From assembly GCA_021603905.1 (NCBI GenBank), contig BQIU01000008.1:1-64000 (forward strand): 64,000 nt of DNA, in the 5' to 3' direction. This document shows positions 1 through 9,518 of this stretch, piece by piece. Source of the DNA: Nitrospirales bacterium. Its GTDB lineage: Bacteria; Nitrospirota; Nitrospiria; Nitrospirales; UBA8639. The translations under genes were made by a program, and so were the position numbers. The notes beneath the pieces were generated by a model. It did no database searches and had not been told where the DNA came from. It saw nothing but the letters and a program-made list of their open reading frames with translations. Positions within the stretch are counted from its first letter, which is position 1. The number at the start of each line of letters is the position of its first letter.

Positions 1-267
1 AGCAACCATGCGCTTGGCAATGTCAATCATCGGTTGGGATGCGTCAATTGCTGTGATTCGTAAAGTCGGATGAGCCTGAGCCAGACGAATGGGAATGTCG
101 CCCGGGCCGCACCCCAGATCAACGACATGGGCGTTCTCTAACTCGTGGCCATGGGATTGCAGAAAACGATCGACAAAATCTTGATTTTCCTTTGAAAAGT
201 TTGCGGAGGCATAAATTTGTGCTTGTTCTGGGTCATCCATCAACTCAGGCTCGAGTAAGCGATTCAT
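1..267 (-). CDS. SAM-dependent methyltransferase, N-terminal part (runs off the window)
   Basis: Read by translating the reverse strand from an ATG at 265-267; 89 codons remain open to the window edge. Residues 48-57 read VVDLGCGPGD, the glycine-rich SAM-binding motif I of class I methyltransferases, and D75 in the next strand (ITAIDAS) is the usual ribose-binding acidic residue. The substrate cannot be told because the C-terminal half lies outside the window. The gene diverges from nothing nearby; the next gene on the same strand lies about 140 bases upstream. Confidence 0.85.
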   Translation of the reverse strand, partial: MNRLLEPELMDDPEQAQIYASANFSKENQDFVDRFLQSHGHELENAHVVDLGCGPGDIPIRLAQAHPTLRITAIDASQPMIDIAKRMVA

Positions 268-410
268 ATATCTGTCTCCATCAGGGCATTGTCTTCATTG
301 AACATGAGGACTCGGTCTATGCTGGACATTCTGCATCTAGAAGGCTTGTTCTACAAGGTGAGATGGTAGCGAGTCTTCTTAAAACGCGTCAAGCAGCTCA
401 CGCTGGGTTG

Positions 411-1184
411 TCATGAAACGATGTTCTGAATGAAGATCTTCAGTTGGTGAAAGTACGCTCGTCCGCCGACAACAGGGACGTCGTTGTGACTGGCTCCTCG
501 AACGGGATACCAATGTTTGGGTGGTTTTGCCGCTTTGTAGACTTGTTTCCCGAACTTAATTGGAACAATGGTGTCATTTTCTCCATGTATCACGAGGAGT
601 GGCCGTGAAATGTCAGGAAGTTTTTCGTTTAGATTAAATTGTGAATTCAGAAACCAGTGGGCCGGTACCCCGAAATAGTGATGATCAGCCATCGATTGAA
701 GAGAGGGAAAGGCCCCTTCCAAAATCAGTCCGGCAGCGGAACGTTGACGGAGGACTTCGCCAGCAACAGATGTTCCTAATGAACGTCCAAAGATCACGAG
801 GCGTTTAGGATTGACTTTCTTGTGTGTGCGTAGGAAGTCATAAGCGGTCAGGGCATCTTGATAGAATCCCGCTTCTGATGGAACTCCCGTGCTTTTTCCA
901 TATCCTCGATAATCAAAAATCATGACAGAAATGCCACGTCGATGGAGTTCGGAAATGTTTGAGAGGCGGTGGCTGATGTTTCCAGCATTGCCATGGCACC
1001 ACAAGAGCACTGGCTGCTTAGGTCCTGCATCAACATACCAACTATACAGATGTATATCTGAATCAACGGTCAGCCACACCTCTTCGAGTGGAAGGCCGCT
1101 GATGTGTCTCCATTGCTGTTCGTTCCAGGGAGATGGTTGAAAGACAAAGATGTTGTCAAACATCAAGGATTTCTCACTCCTCAT
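411..1184 (-). CDS. alpha/beta hydrolase (BEM46/YfhR-like serine hydrolase)
   Basis: A 257-residue alpha/beta-hydrolase. The oxyanion-hole segment HGNAGN is at 64-69, the nucleophile elbow GRSLG puts the catalytic serine at 135, and the remaining triad members are D204 (in HGENDTIVP) and H233 (in GASHND). DYRGYGKS at 91-98 is typical of the BEM46/ABHD12-13 group, whose substrates are poorly known (acyl esters or thioesters). There is no clear signal peptide, although the N-terminus is hydrophobic in places. The product is probably a cytoplasmic or membrane-associated esterase. It diverges from apaH with about 80 bases between the starts. Confidence 0.88.
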   Translation of the reverse strand: MRSEKSLMFDNIFVFQPSPWNEQQWRHISGLPLEEVWLTVDSDIHLYSWYVDAGPKQPVLLWCHGNAGNISHRLSNISELHRRGISVMIFDYRGYGKSTGVPSEAGFYQDALTAYDFLRTHKKVNPKRLVIFGRSLGTSVAGEVLRQRSAAGLILEGAFPSLQSMADHHYFGVPAHWFLNSQFNLNEKLPDISRPLLVIHGENDTIVPIKFGKQVYKAAKPPKHWYPVRGASHNDVPVVGGRAYFHQLKIFIQNIVS

Positions 1185-1267
1185 TTCTTCTCAGGGGCTT
1201 GTTTCCTCGCTCGTATCACGCTACGTTGTTATCATCATTATTGCAAATATTAATTGAATGAGATGCT

Positions 1268-2074
1268 ATGGCCACGTACGTGATAGGCGATATTCAAGGA
1301 TGCTTTAAAGCCTTACGCAAGCTGATGAAGCGAATCAAATTTGATGCCACAGGCGATCGACTGTGGTTGGTTGGAGATTTGGTTAATCGTGGCCCGGACT
1401 CGCTCGCTGTGCTTCGTTATATTAAAGAACTTGGGCCGGCAGCGGTCACGGTGCTGGGCAATCATGATTTGCATTTACTTTCGGTATGGGCTGGTATCGC
1501 CAAGTTACATCATAAGGATACCTTGGCAGAGGTTTTGTCTGCACCGGATTGTGATGAGTTGCTCACTTGGTTGCGCTTTCGTCCGATGATACATTTGGAA
1601 AACGGGTATTTGATGATGCATGCCGGACTCTTGCCTCAATGGACTGCAACGCAGGCTGTGACATTGGCACGTGAGGTGGAAGTTGCATTGCGAAGTAAGA
1701 ATTTTGTTGAGTTGCTGCCTTTCCTCTATTTTCGCCAGGCTGACCTTGTCTGGTCTAAAAAGCTGTCGTATCATAATCGGTTGAGTTTCTCAACGAATGT
1801 GTTAACGCGGTTACGGATGTGCTCAGCCGATGGTGTGCCAGACTTTTCCTTCAAAGGCTCGCCTGATCAAGCTGAGAAGGGCTTGGTTCCCTGGTTTCAA
1901 GCCCCTGGGCGATCGATTAGTGATGAAGTCGTCATTTTTGGTCATTGGTCAGCGTTGGGACTGTTTATTCATGACAAGCTCCTTGGCCTTGATAGTGGAT
2001 GTGTCTGGGGACAGGCTCTGACCGCACTTCGGCTTGAAGATCGAAAGCTTTTCCAAACCTCCTGTTCAAATTAA
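1268..2074 (+). CDS. apaH: bis(5'-nucleosyl)-tetraphosphatase, symmetrical
   Basis: This enzyme hydrolyses diadenosine tetraphosphate to two ADP, clearing a stress alarmone in the cytoplasm. At 268 residues it has the usual length. Metallophosphatase signatures are all present: GDIQG near the N-terminus (D8), GDLVNRGPDS at 36-45 (D37) and GNHD at 64-67, followed by downstream histidines (MMHAGL, FGHWS) that complete the dinuclear metal site. It stands alone between a hydrolase and a small zinc-ribbon gene, without the ksgA/apaG neighbours known from enterobacteria. Confidence 0.95.
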   Translation: MATYVIGDIQGCFKALRKLMKRIKFDATGDRLWLVGDLVNRGPDSLAVLRYIKELGPAAVTVLGNHDLHLLSVWAGIAKLHHKDTLAEVLSAPDCDELLTWLRFRPMIHLENGYLMMHAGLLPQWTATQAVTLAREVEVALRSKNFVELLPFLYFRQADLVWSKKLSYHNRLSFSTNVLTRLRMCSADGVPDFSFKGSPDQAEKGLVPWFQAPGRSISDEVVIFGHWSALGLFIHDKLLGLDSGCVWGQALTALRLEDRKLFQTSCSN

Positions 2075-2442
2075 TATGTTCGTTTCGAGCTGATCTCTCT
2101 TCTCTCCTTCTGTTCCTCAGATTGCCATCTTCTCTTATCTTTCGATTGACCTCATGACATTGAAATAGTGATTCCTCCCTGCTCATGGCGAGAACTTTGC
2201 TGTGTATCTGTTTAGATAACAAGTGTATCTAAACAGATTCGTTGAGATCAAAGAGTTCGAGATGCGTTGTTCCGGAATTTTGAAAACCCTTTAAGAACCG
2301 TTCTCTTTCAGCTGTTTTCTTGGGAAAAACCGCTTCGGCATCAGCCTTGCTTTTTCTTCCTATCGGGGCACAGCTCCTCATTGGTTTATGAAAGCTTGAG
2401 TGTCGGGATCCCTCAATAGTCTTGAAAGAAGGAGAACATTTG
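2075..2442. other. intergenic region downstream of apaH
   Basis: About 370 bases with no convincing gene. The only clear structure is a strong inverted repeat at 2206-2238, listed separately. A ribosome-binding sequence for the next gene lies at its right end. Confidence 0.6.
2206..2238. repeat. 13-bp perfect inverted repeat, 7-base spacer
   Basis: The arms ATCTGTTTAGATA (2206-2218) and TATCTAAACAGAT (2226-2238) are perfect reverse complements around a 7-base spacer. No T-run follows on either side, so it does not look like a standard intrinsic terminator. The size and AT-rich arms would suit an operator for a dimeric regulator, or an RNA hairpin after apaH. Confidence 0.6.
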
Positions 2443-2772
2443 ATGAAAAAAAAGTCTTTATCTAAACCATCTTTACCCCGAAAACGTCGAACTCGGTCAA
2501 TCCCTGGTGTACTTCCCGTAACCGAGGCACAAACGACATGGACTGCTAATGTAAAGTTGCATGGTCTTCACTCCCCCGCTGCGAGACGGTGCCCGAAATG
2601 TCGAGGATTGCTGACGGCTCAAGTTGTTGATCTCACAACGAAAAACGAAATCCGATGTATTAATTGCGGATGGCAACCACAGTGGGGAACGCGAGTGATA
2701 ACTGAGAGCGACGAAGTGAGATCAATTCGTCGTCTGACAGCGCAATTTTGCACGACTGACTTGGTCTCATAA
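2443..2772 (+). CDS. small basic protein with zinc ribbon
   Basis: A 109-residue product. The ATG at 2443 is chosen over an upstream in-frame TTG (2422) because GAAGGAG lies about 9 bases before it. The N-terminal 25 residues are very rich in lysine, arginine and serine, and the middle carries CPKC and CINC pairs about 20 residues apart, a zinc-ribbon arrangement. Nucleic-acid binding is plausible but not shown. I do not recognise the family. The gene stands alone with wide gaps on both sides. Confidence 0.6.
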   Translation: MKKKSLSKPSLPRKRRTRSIPGVLPVTEAQTTWTANVKLHGLHSPAARRCPKCRGLLTAQVVDLTTKNEIRCINCGWQPQWGTRVITESDEVRSIRRLTAQFCTTDLVS

Positions 2773-3035
2773 TTCTTTCTTCGGTAAGTCTTGAGTGAGG
2801 TGAGAGATGGGATAGGACAATGAGAGAATCTATAAAAACTGAATGGTCAGACATAGCACATTACAGTCATCGACGTTTGTCCAGATTTTTTTAGTGATAT
2901 TGATGACGAAGCGTTCGGATGAGATTATGGCTCAGGACTTGTTCCGGTAGCAGGATGGTATGTACAAGTATGCGGGACCATGTAGAATGGTCAGAGTAAC
3001 AATCAGATTCACGGAACCGTCATGGAGTAAAGACA

Positions 3036-4094
3036 TTGGATTCCCCGCTTCAAGAGAGTCGAAAGAATGTACCTAGAAGCCCTCATCAGGACTGGATTTT
3101 TTCATTTCTTGCTCCTAGATCACGTATTCATGACCTGTTGAATATCGGTCATTGGTTTTTTCGGAAAGGGAGTCCTTCCCTCCTGGTTGTGATTCTAGTT
3201 TTTCTTGGATGTCACTGGAACGTCTTCACACCTTCAGCGTTTGCCAAAACAGTTGTCATAGTCCAGTCCTCAGATATTAAGTCCTATGATCAAACTGTCA
3301 AAGCCTTCCTGAAAAATATCTCGCCGACGGTGCGGCATGTCGAACGGCTTTCGCTCCATGGAGATTTAACTCATGGAGAGCCCATAGTTAAAAAGGTTCG
3401 ATCGTTACAGGCAGACATTATCGTCGCCGTGGGCTTAAAGGCGGCACTTGTTGTTCGGCAGGGCCTGCCATCCATTCCTAGCATTTTTTGCATGGTGTTA
3501 GACCCTGCGAAGTACAACCTCACGAAATCGCATATGGCTGGAATTGCTTTAGAGATCCCCTTCGAAGACCAAATTCAATCCCTGCAGGATGTGGTGCCAA
3601 CGGTCAAGCGTGTGGGAGTTATTTACAATTCCCAGAAAACCGGGAGGATTGTACAGAAAGCGACGTCCCAAGCGAACGCTCTAGGGATGGAATTGGTGTC
3701 AAGGATGGTTTCGTCTGAAAAAGACGTGCCTGCCTCTCTTCGTGCCATTGTTCATAACATTGATGCGTTATGGTTACTTCCGGATAGTACGGTCGTGACT
3801 CCAGAGTCTTTTGACTTTCTCTTGCGGACCACTCTCGAGGCGAATATTCCTGTCATTGGATTTTCTTCTGATCTTGTTCGTAAGGGAGCGTTGCTCAGTG
3901 TGCATTTCAATTATGAAGATGTTGGAAAACAAGCTTCACGTTTAGCCGAAAAATTTCTCACTGGACAAAAATTTACGCCGGGAGTTGTCCTGTCTCCTGA
4001 ACCTTTGCGATTGGCCATTAACTTGAAAACGGCAAACTTTTTAGGCATCACGGTTGCACCCAATATTTTGACCAGGTTTCATAAAATGTATTGA
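3036..4094 (+). CDS. periplasmic ABC-type substrate-binding protein (PF04392-like)
   Basis: A 352-residue protein that starts with TTG preceded by GGAG (start uncertain). A long basic N-terminal region precedes a hydrophobic segment at about 47-67 ending in AFAK, a signal peptide or anchor. The mature part follows the type 1 periplasmic-binding fold of the ABC_sub_bind family: VVIVQSSD at the start, VAVGLKAAL, the GVIYNSQ inter-lobe strand and VIGFSSDLV. No transport permease or ATPase lies beside it. Instead a membrane sensor kinase begins 27 bases downstream, so it more likely presents a ligand to that kinase than feeds a transporter. Confidence 0.8.
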   Translation: MDSPLQESRKNVPRSPHQDWIFSFLAPRSRIHDLLNIGHWFFRKGSPSLLVVILVFLGCHWNVFTPSAFAKTVVIVQSSDIKSYDQTVKAFLKNISPTVRHVERLSLHGDLTHGEPIVKKVRSLQADIIVAVGLKAALVVRQGLPSIPSIFCMVLDPAKYNLTKSHMAGIALEIPFEDQIQSLQDVVPTVKRVGVIYNSQKTGRIVQKATSQANALGMELVSRMVSSEKDVPASLRAIVHNIDALWLLPDSTVVTPESFDFLLRTTLEANIPVIGFSSDLVRKGALLSVHFNYEDVGKQASRLAEKFLTGQKFTPGVVLSPEPLRLAINLKTANFLGITVAPNILTRFHKMY

Positions 4095-4121
4095 TTCTAT
4101 GAAACGAGCGCGAATGGAATT

Positions 4122-6401
4122 ATGGGTACTCCTCCTTCCTCAGGAATATTCTTCAGTAGTCTTCGAACCAAACTCGTCCTGTTTATTAGTTTAATTATCA
4201 TTGGGGTCTGTTCAGGCTTAAGCTGGTATTTCGTCAACCAACAGGCCTCATCAATGGAGAAGGCGTTACGGAAAACCGGAGCAATCCTGATCAAAAACCT
4301 TGTTCATAACGGTCGCTATGGTCTCATCACGCAAGATACGGTTTCTCTCGAGCAGGTTGTTGAAGGTGCCCTCTCGGTCGATGAAGTCGTGTATGTTGTT
4401 GTAACAGGGCCAACAGGGGAGCGATTAGTCGAACAGTCCAAAGGAGGCTTGGATGTGGCGCACCCTGGGAAGCGAGCTCTGGACCGACCGTTGCTTCCAA
4501 GCCCGTCTCTGACAACCGCGGCTCTTTCGGCGCCTGGCGATCAACCGATTGTCACGGTATTCACCGTGTCCAATAAAAAACAAGTAGGCGGTTTAATCAG
4601 TCCTGTGAATGCAGGATCAAGGCTGACCAAATCGGGAAGAACGAGGGAAACGCTGTATGATTTTGCGCTTCCTGTCAGGCGACAAACAAGTCCTGAAGCA
4701 CAATTTGGCCCCTTGTCATTAGAAGACCAAGAGTCGTCTTTTTCAATGCCTGAGCCCAGGCAACAATCTGAGGTGTATGGGGTTATCCATGTGGGCTTGA
4801 CGCAATCGTTGTTGATGAAAACCGTTGATACGATGATCTGGAATGTTATGGTCATGGCGGTCTTTATCATGATCGTCGGTATTGTCTTGACAGTCATGCT
4901 GGCTAACCAAATCATTCGACCATTGCGTAAATTAGCAGGGGTGGCGAAGCACATTGCCGCTGGAGATTTGTCACACTCAGTCAGAGCTCGTACTCGAGAC
5001 GAAGTTGGGCAACTGACGACGAGCATCAATCAGATGACCGTCTCCTTAAAGCAGCGTGAAGAGGCAATTTCAACATATGTCGAGACGATAACAAAGCAGG
5101 TCTCACAACTTTCAACTCTGAATCAGACGGGGGCTGCGATCGCGTCAACCTTGGATGTCGACCGATTGTTGGCAACGGTCCTCAAGCTCTTGGTCGAGAA
5201 CTTGGGGTTTGTAAGAATGGCCTTGGTCTTCTATGACCCGGAGCGTCGTATTGGACTCGTGTCCCAGGTCACGGGAGTTTCAGAGGAACTTGAGGACCTT
5301 GTGAAAGAATTTGAAATTCCTATAGACGGAAATGATGGAATTAGTGCGGATCTCTTAATTCGTGGAAAACCTGTCCTTGTCCAGGATATCGAGACCGTAA
5401 CTAATCGAATGTATTTTCCTGCCTTACGAGCCTGCCGAGAAGTTGGTGTTACTTCCTTTATCGTTGCACCACTGAAAAGTCAGGATCGTATCCTTGGATA
5501 TCTGGGAGCTGACAGGGGTATTATCCCCTGTACTCAGGAAGACTTAGATGTCCTCATGACCATTGCGAATCATGTATCAGTAGCTATTGATAATGCTCGC
5601 GCCTATCAAGCGCTTGGGCAATTCAATCAAACGCTTGAAGACCGAGTTCAGGAACGGACTGAGGCCTTACAGCAAGCGAATGAACGTCTTCGTGAACACG
5701 ATCGCCTCAAGTCCATGTTCGTCTCGATTGCTTCCCATGAACTTCGCACACCCATGACATCCATGAAGGGGTTAGTCGACAATATGCTCGATGGTCTCAC
5801 CGGTACCCTCAATGAACGTCAATCCTTCTATTTATCGCGTGTGAAGCGGAATCTTGAACGGCTGACACGAATGAGTAATGACCTGCTTGATCTCTCAAAA
5901 ATTGATGCTGGAGTCATGCAACTCAGTTGTGCTCCCCTATCTGTAGAAGACCTCGCCCATGAAGTTGTTGAAGTTATGCAACCGGTCGCAAGGCAAATAT
6001 CTCTGAATCTGGCCTTCGATGTGAATGCGCCTCTACCAACCATCCTGGGAGATCGAGATAAGCTCGATCAAGTACTCACGAATTTGATCAACAACGCGAT
6101 GAAGTTCTCAAAGCCGGGAACGGATGTCCAAGTCGGAGGACGTATACGAGATGATCACATGGTTGAGGTGTGTGTGAGGGATTCTGGTTGTGGGATTCCG
6201 GTCAATGAAATTCCTCATATTTTTGAACGGTTTTATCGTGGCGAGTCAGTGGTAGTGGAAGCTAGAGGGTCCGGATTAGGTCTTGCCATTTCCAAAAGCC
6301 TTGTGGAACTCCATGGAGGAAAGATCTGGGTGCAGAGTGAGGTTGGAGAAGGCAGTCAGTTTTTCTTTACGGTGCCTGTTGCCATGGTTACGACTGCGTG
6401 A
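4122..6401 (+). CDS. membrane sensor histidine kinase (HAMP-GAF-HisKA-HATPase)
   Basis: A 759-residue kinase with a transmembrane helix at about 16-36, a roughly 200-residue extracytoplasmic domain, a second helix at about 235-262, then HAMP (about 262-315), GAF (about 340-495), a short coiled coil and a catalytic core. The phospho-accepting histidine is H539 in SHELRTP. The N-box ([10 protein letters not shown]), DSGCGIP, FERFYRG and [11 protein letters not shown]-lid motifs are intact. It follows the periplasmic binding protein closely (probable operon) and converges on an NtrC-type regulator that may be its partner. The ligand is unknown. Confidence 0.93.
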   Translation: MGTPPSSGIFFSSLRTKLVLFISLIIIGVCSGLSWYFVNQQASSMEKALRKTGAILIKNLVHNGRYGLITQDTVSLEQVVEGALSVDEVVYVVVTGPTGERLVEQSKGGLDVAHPGKRALDRPLLPSPSLTTAALSAPGDQPIVTVFTVSNKKQVGGLISPVNAGSRLTKSGRTRETLYDFALPVRRQTSPEAQFGPLSLEDQESSFSMPEPRQQSEVYGVIHVGLTQSLLMKTVDTMIWNVMVMAVFIMIVGIVLTVMLANQIIRPLRKLAGVAKHIAAGDLSHSVRARTRDEVGQLTTSINQMTVSLKQREEAISTYVETITKQVSQLSTLNQTGAAIASTLDVDRLLATVLKLLVENLGFVRMALVFYDPERRIGLVSQVTGVSEELEDLVKEFEIPIDGNDGISADLLIRGKPVLVQDIETVTNRMYFPALRACREVGVTSFIVAPLKSQDRILGYLGADRGIIPCTQEDLDVLMTIANHVSVAIDNARAYQALGQFNQTLEDRVQERTEALQQANERLREHDRLKSMFVSIASHELRTPMTSMKGLVDNMLDGLTGTLNERQSFYLSRVKRNLERLTRMSNDLLDLSKIDAGVMQLSCAPLSVEDLAHEVVEVMQPVARQISLNLAFDVNAPLPTILGDRDKLDQVLTNLINNAMKFSKPGTDVQVGGRIRDDHMVEVCVRDSGCGIPVNEIPHIFERFYRGESVVVEARGSGLGLAISKSLVELHGGKIWVQSEVGEGSQFFFTVPVAMVTTA

Positions 6402-6406
6402 CGACG

Positions 6407-6430
6407 AATCTCAAAGTTACGTGTGAGATT
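6407..6430. terminator. weak hairpin between convergent genes
   Basis: AATCTCA at 6407-6413 pairs with TGAGATT at 6424-6430 across a 10-base loop, just after the kinase stop codon and between two converging genes. The stem is short and the T-run poor, so it is at best a weak bidirectional terminator. Confidence 0.35.
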
Positions 6431-6483
6431 TCACATGTTAACTCTCCGACGAGACCTTGAACCTGAATCTTTACACTCAGTCG

Positions 6484-7902
6484 TCACGAATGTGCGGAAG
6501 GTTCGAGTTGAATATCCTTTTGTTTGAGTAGACGGGAAAGGTAAGTTCGTTGGAGTTGCAAGAGATCGGCGGCTTTTGTTTGACTCCAATTGCTTCGTCT
6601 AAGCGCCTGCTCAAGAATGTGCCGGCTATATTGTTCGATAGCTTCATGATAGGGCAGGTTTTCGCCATCTTGGAATGGATCGACTCCCCACGGACCTAAC
6701 CCTAATTGTTCAGGAACGATTTCTTCATCGATGCCGAGAACGACGGCACGCGCAATGGCATTGCTGAGTTCTCGAATATTTCCGGGCCAACTGTAACTTC
6801 GCATGGCCTTGATGGTCTCTTTCGTGAACGTTCGAGATGGTCGTTTCATCTCTCGAAGATGATAATCTAAGAAAAATTCAGCCAATGGGTTGATGTCATC
6901 GGGTCGTTCCCGTAGTGGAGGCAATGAGAGACTCACGACATTCAAACGAAAGTACAGGTCTTCACGAAAGCGCCCTTCTTTGACCGCCTGTTTGAGGTCT
7001 TTGTTGGTCGCGGCCAGCACTCGGATGTTTACTTTGACGAGGCGGCTTCCACCCACACGGTGAAATTCGTGATCTTGGAGGAGCCGGAGGAGTTTCGCTT
7101 GTAGTGTCAATGGCATATCGCCGATTTCATCAAGAAAGAGTGTTCCTCCATCTGCTTCTTCGAGCCGGCCTTTTTGTCGAGAGTCCGCTCCGGTAAAGGC
7201 TCCTTTTTCGTGTCCGAAGAGTTCATTTTCGAGGAGTGTTTCGTTTAATGCCACACAATTGATAATGCTGAACGGCATGGCATGACGAGGACTCCATTTG
7301 TGAATGGAACGAGAAAATAATTCTTTCCCTGTCCCACTCTCTCCTAGAAGTAAGACCGTTGCGTCGCAAGATGCGGCACGTTGGGCAAGTTCGATGATGG
7401 ACTGAATACTTGGGCTGTTGCCAACGATGGTGTTATATCGGCTTTCCACTTCTGTCCGAAGGGATGTGACTTGCTGCTTGAGGACTTCCCGTTCCATAGC
7501 TTTTTTGACCACAATCTCCAGATGGTCAAAGTCAATTGGTTTTGTGAGAAAATCGTAAGCTCCTGTTTTCATGGCCTCTACGGCATTTTCAATGGTGGCA
7601 TTGGCTGTCATCACGATAATTGGAAGATCTAAGGGTTGTTCCACCGTCTCCGATACCACCTGGTCTTTAGATTGGTGTGGCTGATCACCGTGGGGGAATA
7701 GATGATGAAGGACTTCGAGGCCGGACATACGGGGGAGAGTCAAATCGAGAAGAACGAGGTGGGGGGTTTCAAGTTCAATGGCGTCAATGGCCTGTTTCCC
7801 ATCTGCCGCCGGCACGGTGGTATATCCTTGTCCCTCCAAACGGTCCGTAAGCATGAGAACAATATCTGGGTCATCATCAACGATAAGAATTTTCTTTTTC
7901 AT
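6484..7902 (-). CDS. sigma-54-dependent response regulator, NtrC family
   Basis: A 472-residue regulator with receiver, AAA+ and Fis-type DNA-binding domains. The receiver has acidic residues at 9-11 and phospho-acceptor D53 in LLDLTLP. About 18 extra residues, rich in H, Q, S and E, sit before the fourth strand (LPIIVMT). The AAA+ domain has GESGTGKE (Walker A), the sigma-54 contact loop GAFTGAD and a Walker B in LFLDEIGD. The C-terminal helix-turn-helix reads AADLLQLQRTYLSRLL. AAGAGGG precedes the ATG. It should activate sigma-54 promoters; the convergent kinase is a likely partner. Confidence 0.95.
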   Translation of the reverse strand: MKKKILIVDDDPDIVLMLTDRLEGQGYTTVPAADGKQAIDAIELETPHLVLLDLTLPRMSGLEVLHHLFPHGDQPHQSKDQVVSETVEQPLDLPIIVMTANATIENAVEAMKTGAYDFLTKPIDFDHLEIVVKKAMEREVLKQQVTSLRTEVESRYNTIVGNSPSIQSIIELAQRAASCDATVLLLGESGTGKELFSRSIHKWSPRHAMPFSIINCVALNETLLENELFGHEKGAFTGADSRQKGRLEEADGGTLFLDEIGDMPLTLQAKLLRLLQDHEFHRVGGSRLVKVNIRVLAATNKDLKQAVKEGRFREDLYFRLNVVSLSLPPLRERPDDINPLAEFFLDYHLREMKRPSRTFTKETIKAMRSYSWPGNIRELSNAIARAVVLGIDEEIVPEQLGLGPWGVDPFQDGENLPYHEAIEQYSRHILEQALRRSNWSQTKAADLLQLQRTYLSRLLKQKDIQLEPSAHS

Positions 7903-7990
7903 GGCATATCCCTCTTAAGCAGTCATGAAGAGAAACCGTGAACAGCTATAAAAATGAAATAGATGCAATAAATACGCCGTATAATTTTTC

Positions 7991-8444
7991 TATAGCCGAT
8001 TCAATTAACTTCTATATTGTTTGAAGGTGGTCATGACGCTGGGTTACATGGATACCTGTAATGGTGGCACCAAAAGGATTATAGCGAATCCAATTAATTT
8101 CCAGTGGTGACTTTGGCGACGATTGTTGTATACCTCTTGCAGCATAAAAGGTGCTTACCATTGTGAGACCTGTTTGCCTCTGGAGTGTTAATTAGAGGTC
8201 GCCTAGACAACGTAATATTACGCCTCAAACATCGGAAATTATTTGAAATGGCTATAAGTCGCCACTTATGACTGACCATCAGTTACGCTTGGTCTTGTGA
8301 ATGATCGTATCTACTGAGGCCATCTATGATCACAATATTGAGTGGCCATACGAATTCTCAGTGAAGGTTGACCAGATATGACGAGTGGTGCATTGAACGT
8401 TCATGGCCTCAGCGCACCACTGGAACTTATTTGAATTCGCTATA
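7991..8444. repeat. TATAGC-ended repeat element (outer copy, ~454 bp)
   Basis: Left end TATAGCCGATTCAATTAA (7991 on) and right end TTGAATTCGCTATA (to 8444) match the ends of the element at 63148-63700. Blocks inside also match that copy: a segment beginning GCCATCTATGATCAC, CTCAGT, and CACTGGAACTTATTTG. A second element of the same family (8080-8256) lies within it, which suggests nested insertion. No transposase is encoded, so it is best described as a non-autonomous, MITE-like element. Confidence 0.65.
8080..8256. repeat. TATAGC-ended miniature element nested in the larger one (177 bp)
   Basis: It begins TATAGCGAATCCAATTAAT and ends AAATGGCTATA, so the ends form imperfect inverted repeats. 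Its right part (CGTAATATTACGCCTCAAACATCGG) is nearly the same as the right part of the 50125-50218 element. No coding capacity. Confidence 0.7.
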
Positions 8445-8540
8445 GTCTGTCGCAAACGGAACAATCTTGCAAGTCTTTTTTTAAAGATCGAGGATGCAAA
8501 GGGGGGTATGGAGATATGTGGTGCTCTAGGGTTTAGATCA

Positions 8541-9518
8541 CTAGGGGGTGATCTGTTCAATGATTGCCGCGGCCAATAATGGAACCATGATCTCATGATG
8601 TCCGACCAGTGAATATCCCTGTCCTCCTTTTTGAGTCGGACGCCGTACGACATTCGTCATGGGACGATAGTGAGGGAGGAAGTCCATATTCACCGTTGTA
8701 ATGTTCTTCAATGATCGCCCGAGATTTCGGCTCAAGGTTACGGTCTTGAGAAACACTTCAGGAAGCATCACCGCCGATCCGAGATTGATATAGACCCCTC
8801 CTTCCATGTCAGACACGAGAGAGACCAGTGTCCGAAAATCAACGAGCGATCCTCCTCCAATGGCCGCACCATCGGCTGATGGATGCATGTGGATGATGTC
8901 AGTTCCCATGGCGACATGCACCGTAATCGGAATCCCTAATCTATGGCCTGTTACCAATAGACTTCTTTGACGATGTGGGAATTGTCTTGGGTGTTTGGTC
9001 ATATAGCGACCAACGGCCTCTCCGATTCCGAGCCCAGTCTTCCACCCCTCAAGAATGGCAGAATTTAAGATATGTCCTGTATCTTCGGCCATACCGAATC
9101 GGCCAGAGTCGATTTCTGCATCGACTTCCTCTGAGGTGTGTCCAAGGTAGGCGAGTTCAAAGTCGTGGATAATGACGGCTCCATTCACGGCGACGGCTGT
9201 GATGATGTTCCGCTTCATGAGATCAATCAGAATGGGATTGAGTCCGACTTTTGTCGGGTGGGCTCCCATGCCGAGGATGACAGGTTTTCCTCGTCCCCGT
9301 GCGCGGACGATAGCACGAACGACAGCACGAAGTGATTTCACAGCAAGAAAGTCGGGAAGGGTATCGAGAAAACTTCGAAAGCTTTTGCCCCGGCGCCAAG
9401 ATACCGCGAAGTCGGCAATATTGACCTTGCTGTGACGCGAGGAAAGCGGATACGTCTGAATCCTGGACAGGTTCAGCGGTTTACCGGACGTTGTGGGCGA
9501 ATTACGTCGTTTGGGCAA
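8541..9518 (-). CDS. deoxyhypusine-synthase-like protein of unknown function
   Basis: A 325-residue protein. By eye the order of motifs resembles deoxyhypusine synthase: a strand and turn at 80-93 (VILGMGAHPTKVG), an NGAVIIHDFELAYLG segment at 112-126, IPITVHVAMGTDIIHMHP at 196-213 and INLGSAVMLPEVF at 244-256. The catalytic lysine expected in the GGGxxKHH motif of true deoxyhypusine synthases has no equivalent here, so it is unlikely to make deoxyhypusine. The start overlaps the end of the GmhA-like gene by 17 bases, which suggests a linked role, perhaps in sugar-phosphate chemistry. Function unknown. Confidence 0.5.
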   Translation of the reverse strand: MPKRRNSPTTSGKPLNLSRIQTYPLSSRHSKVNIADFAVSWRRGKSFRSFLDTLPDFLAVKSLRAVVRAIVRARGRGKPVILGMGAHPTKVGLNPILIDLMKRNIITAVAVNGAVIIHDFELAYLGHTSEEVDAEIDSGRFGMAEDTGHILNSAILEGWKTGLGIGEAVGRYMTKHPRQFPHRQRSLLVTGHRLGIPITVHVAMGTDIIHMHPSADGAAIGGGSLVDFRTLVSLVSDMEGGVYINLGSAVMLPEVFLKTVTLSRNLGRSLKNITTVNMDFLPHYRPMTNVVRRPTQKGGQGYSLVGHHEIMVPLLAAAIIEQITP

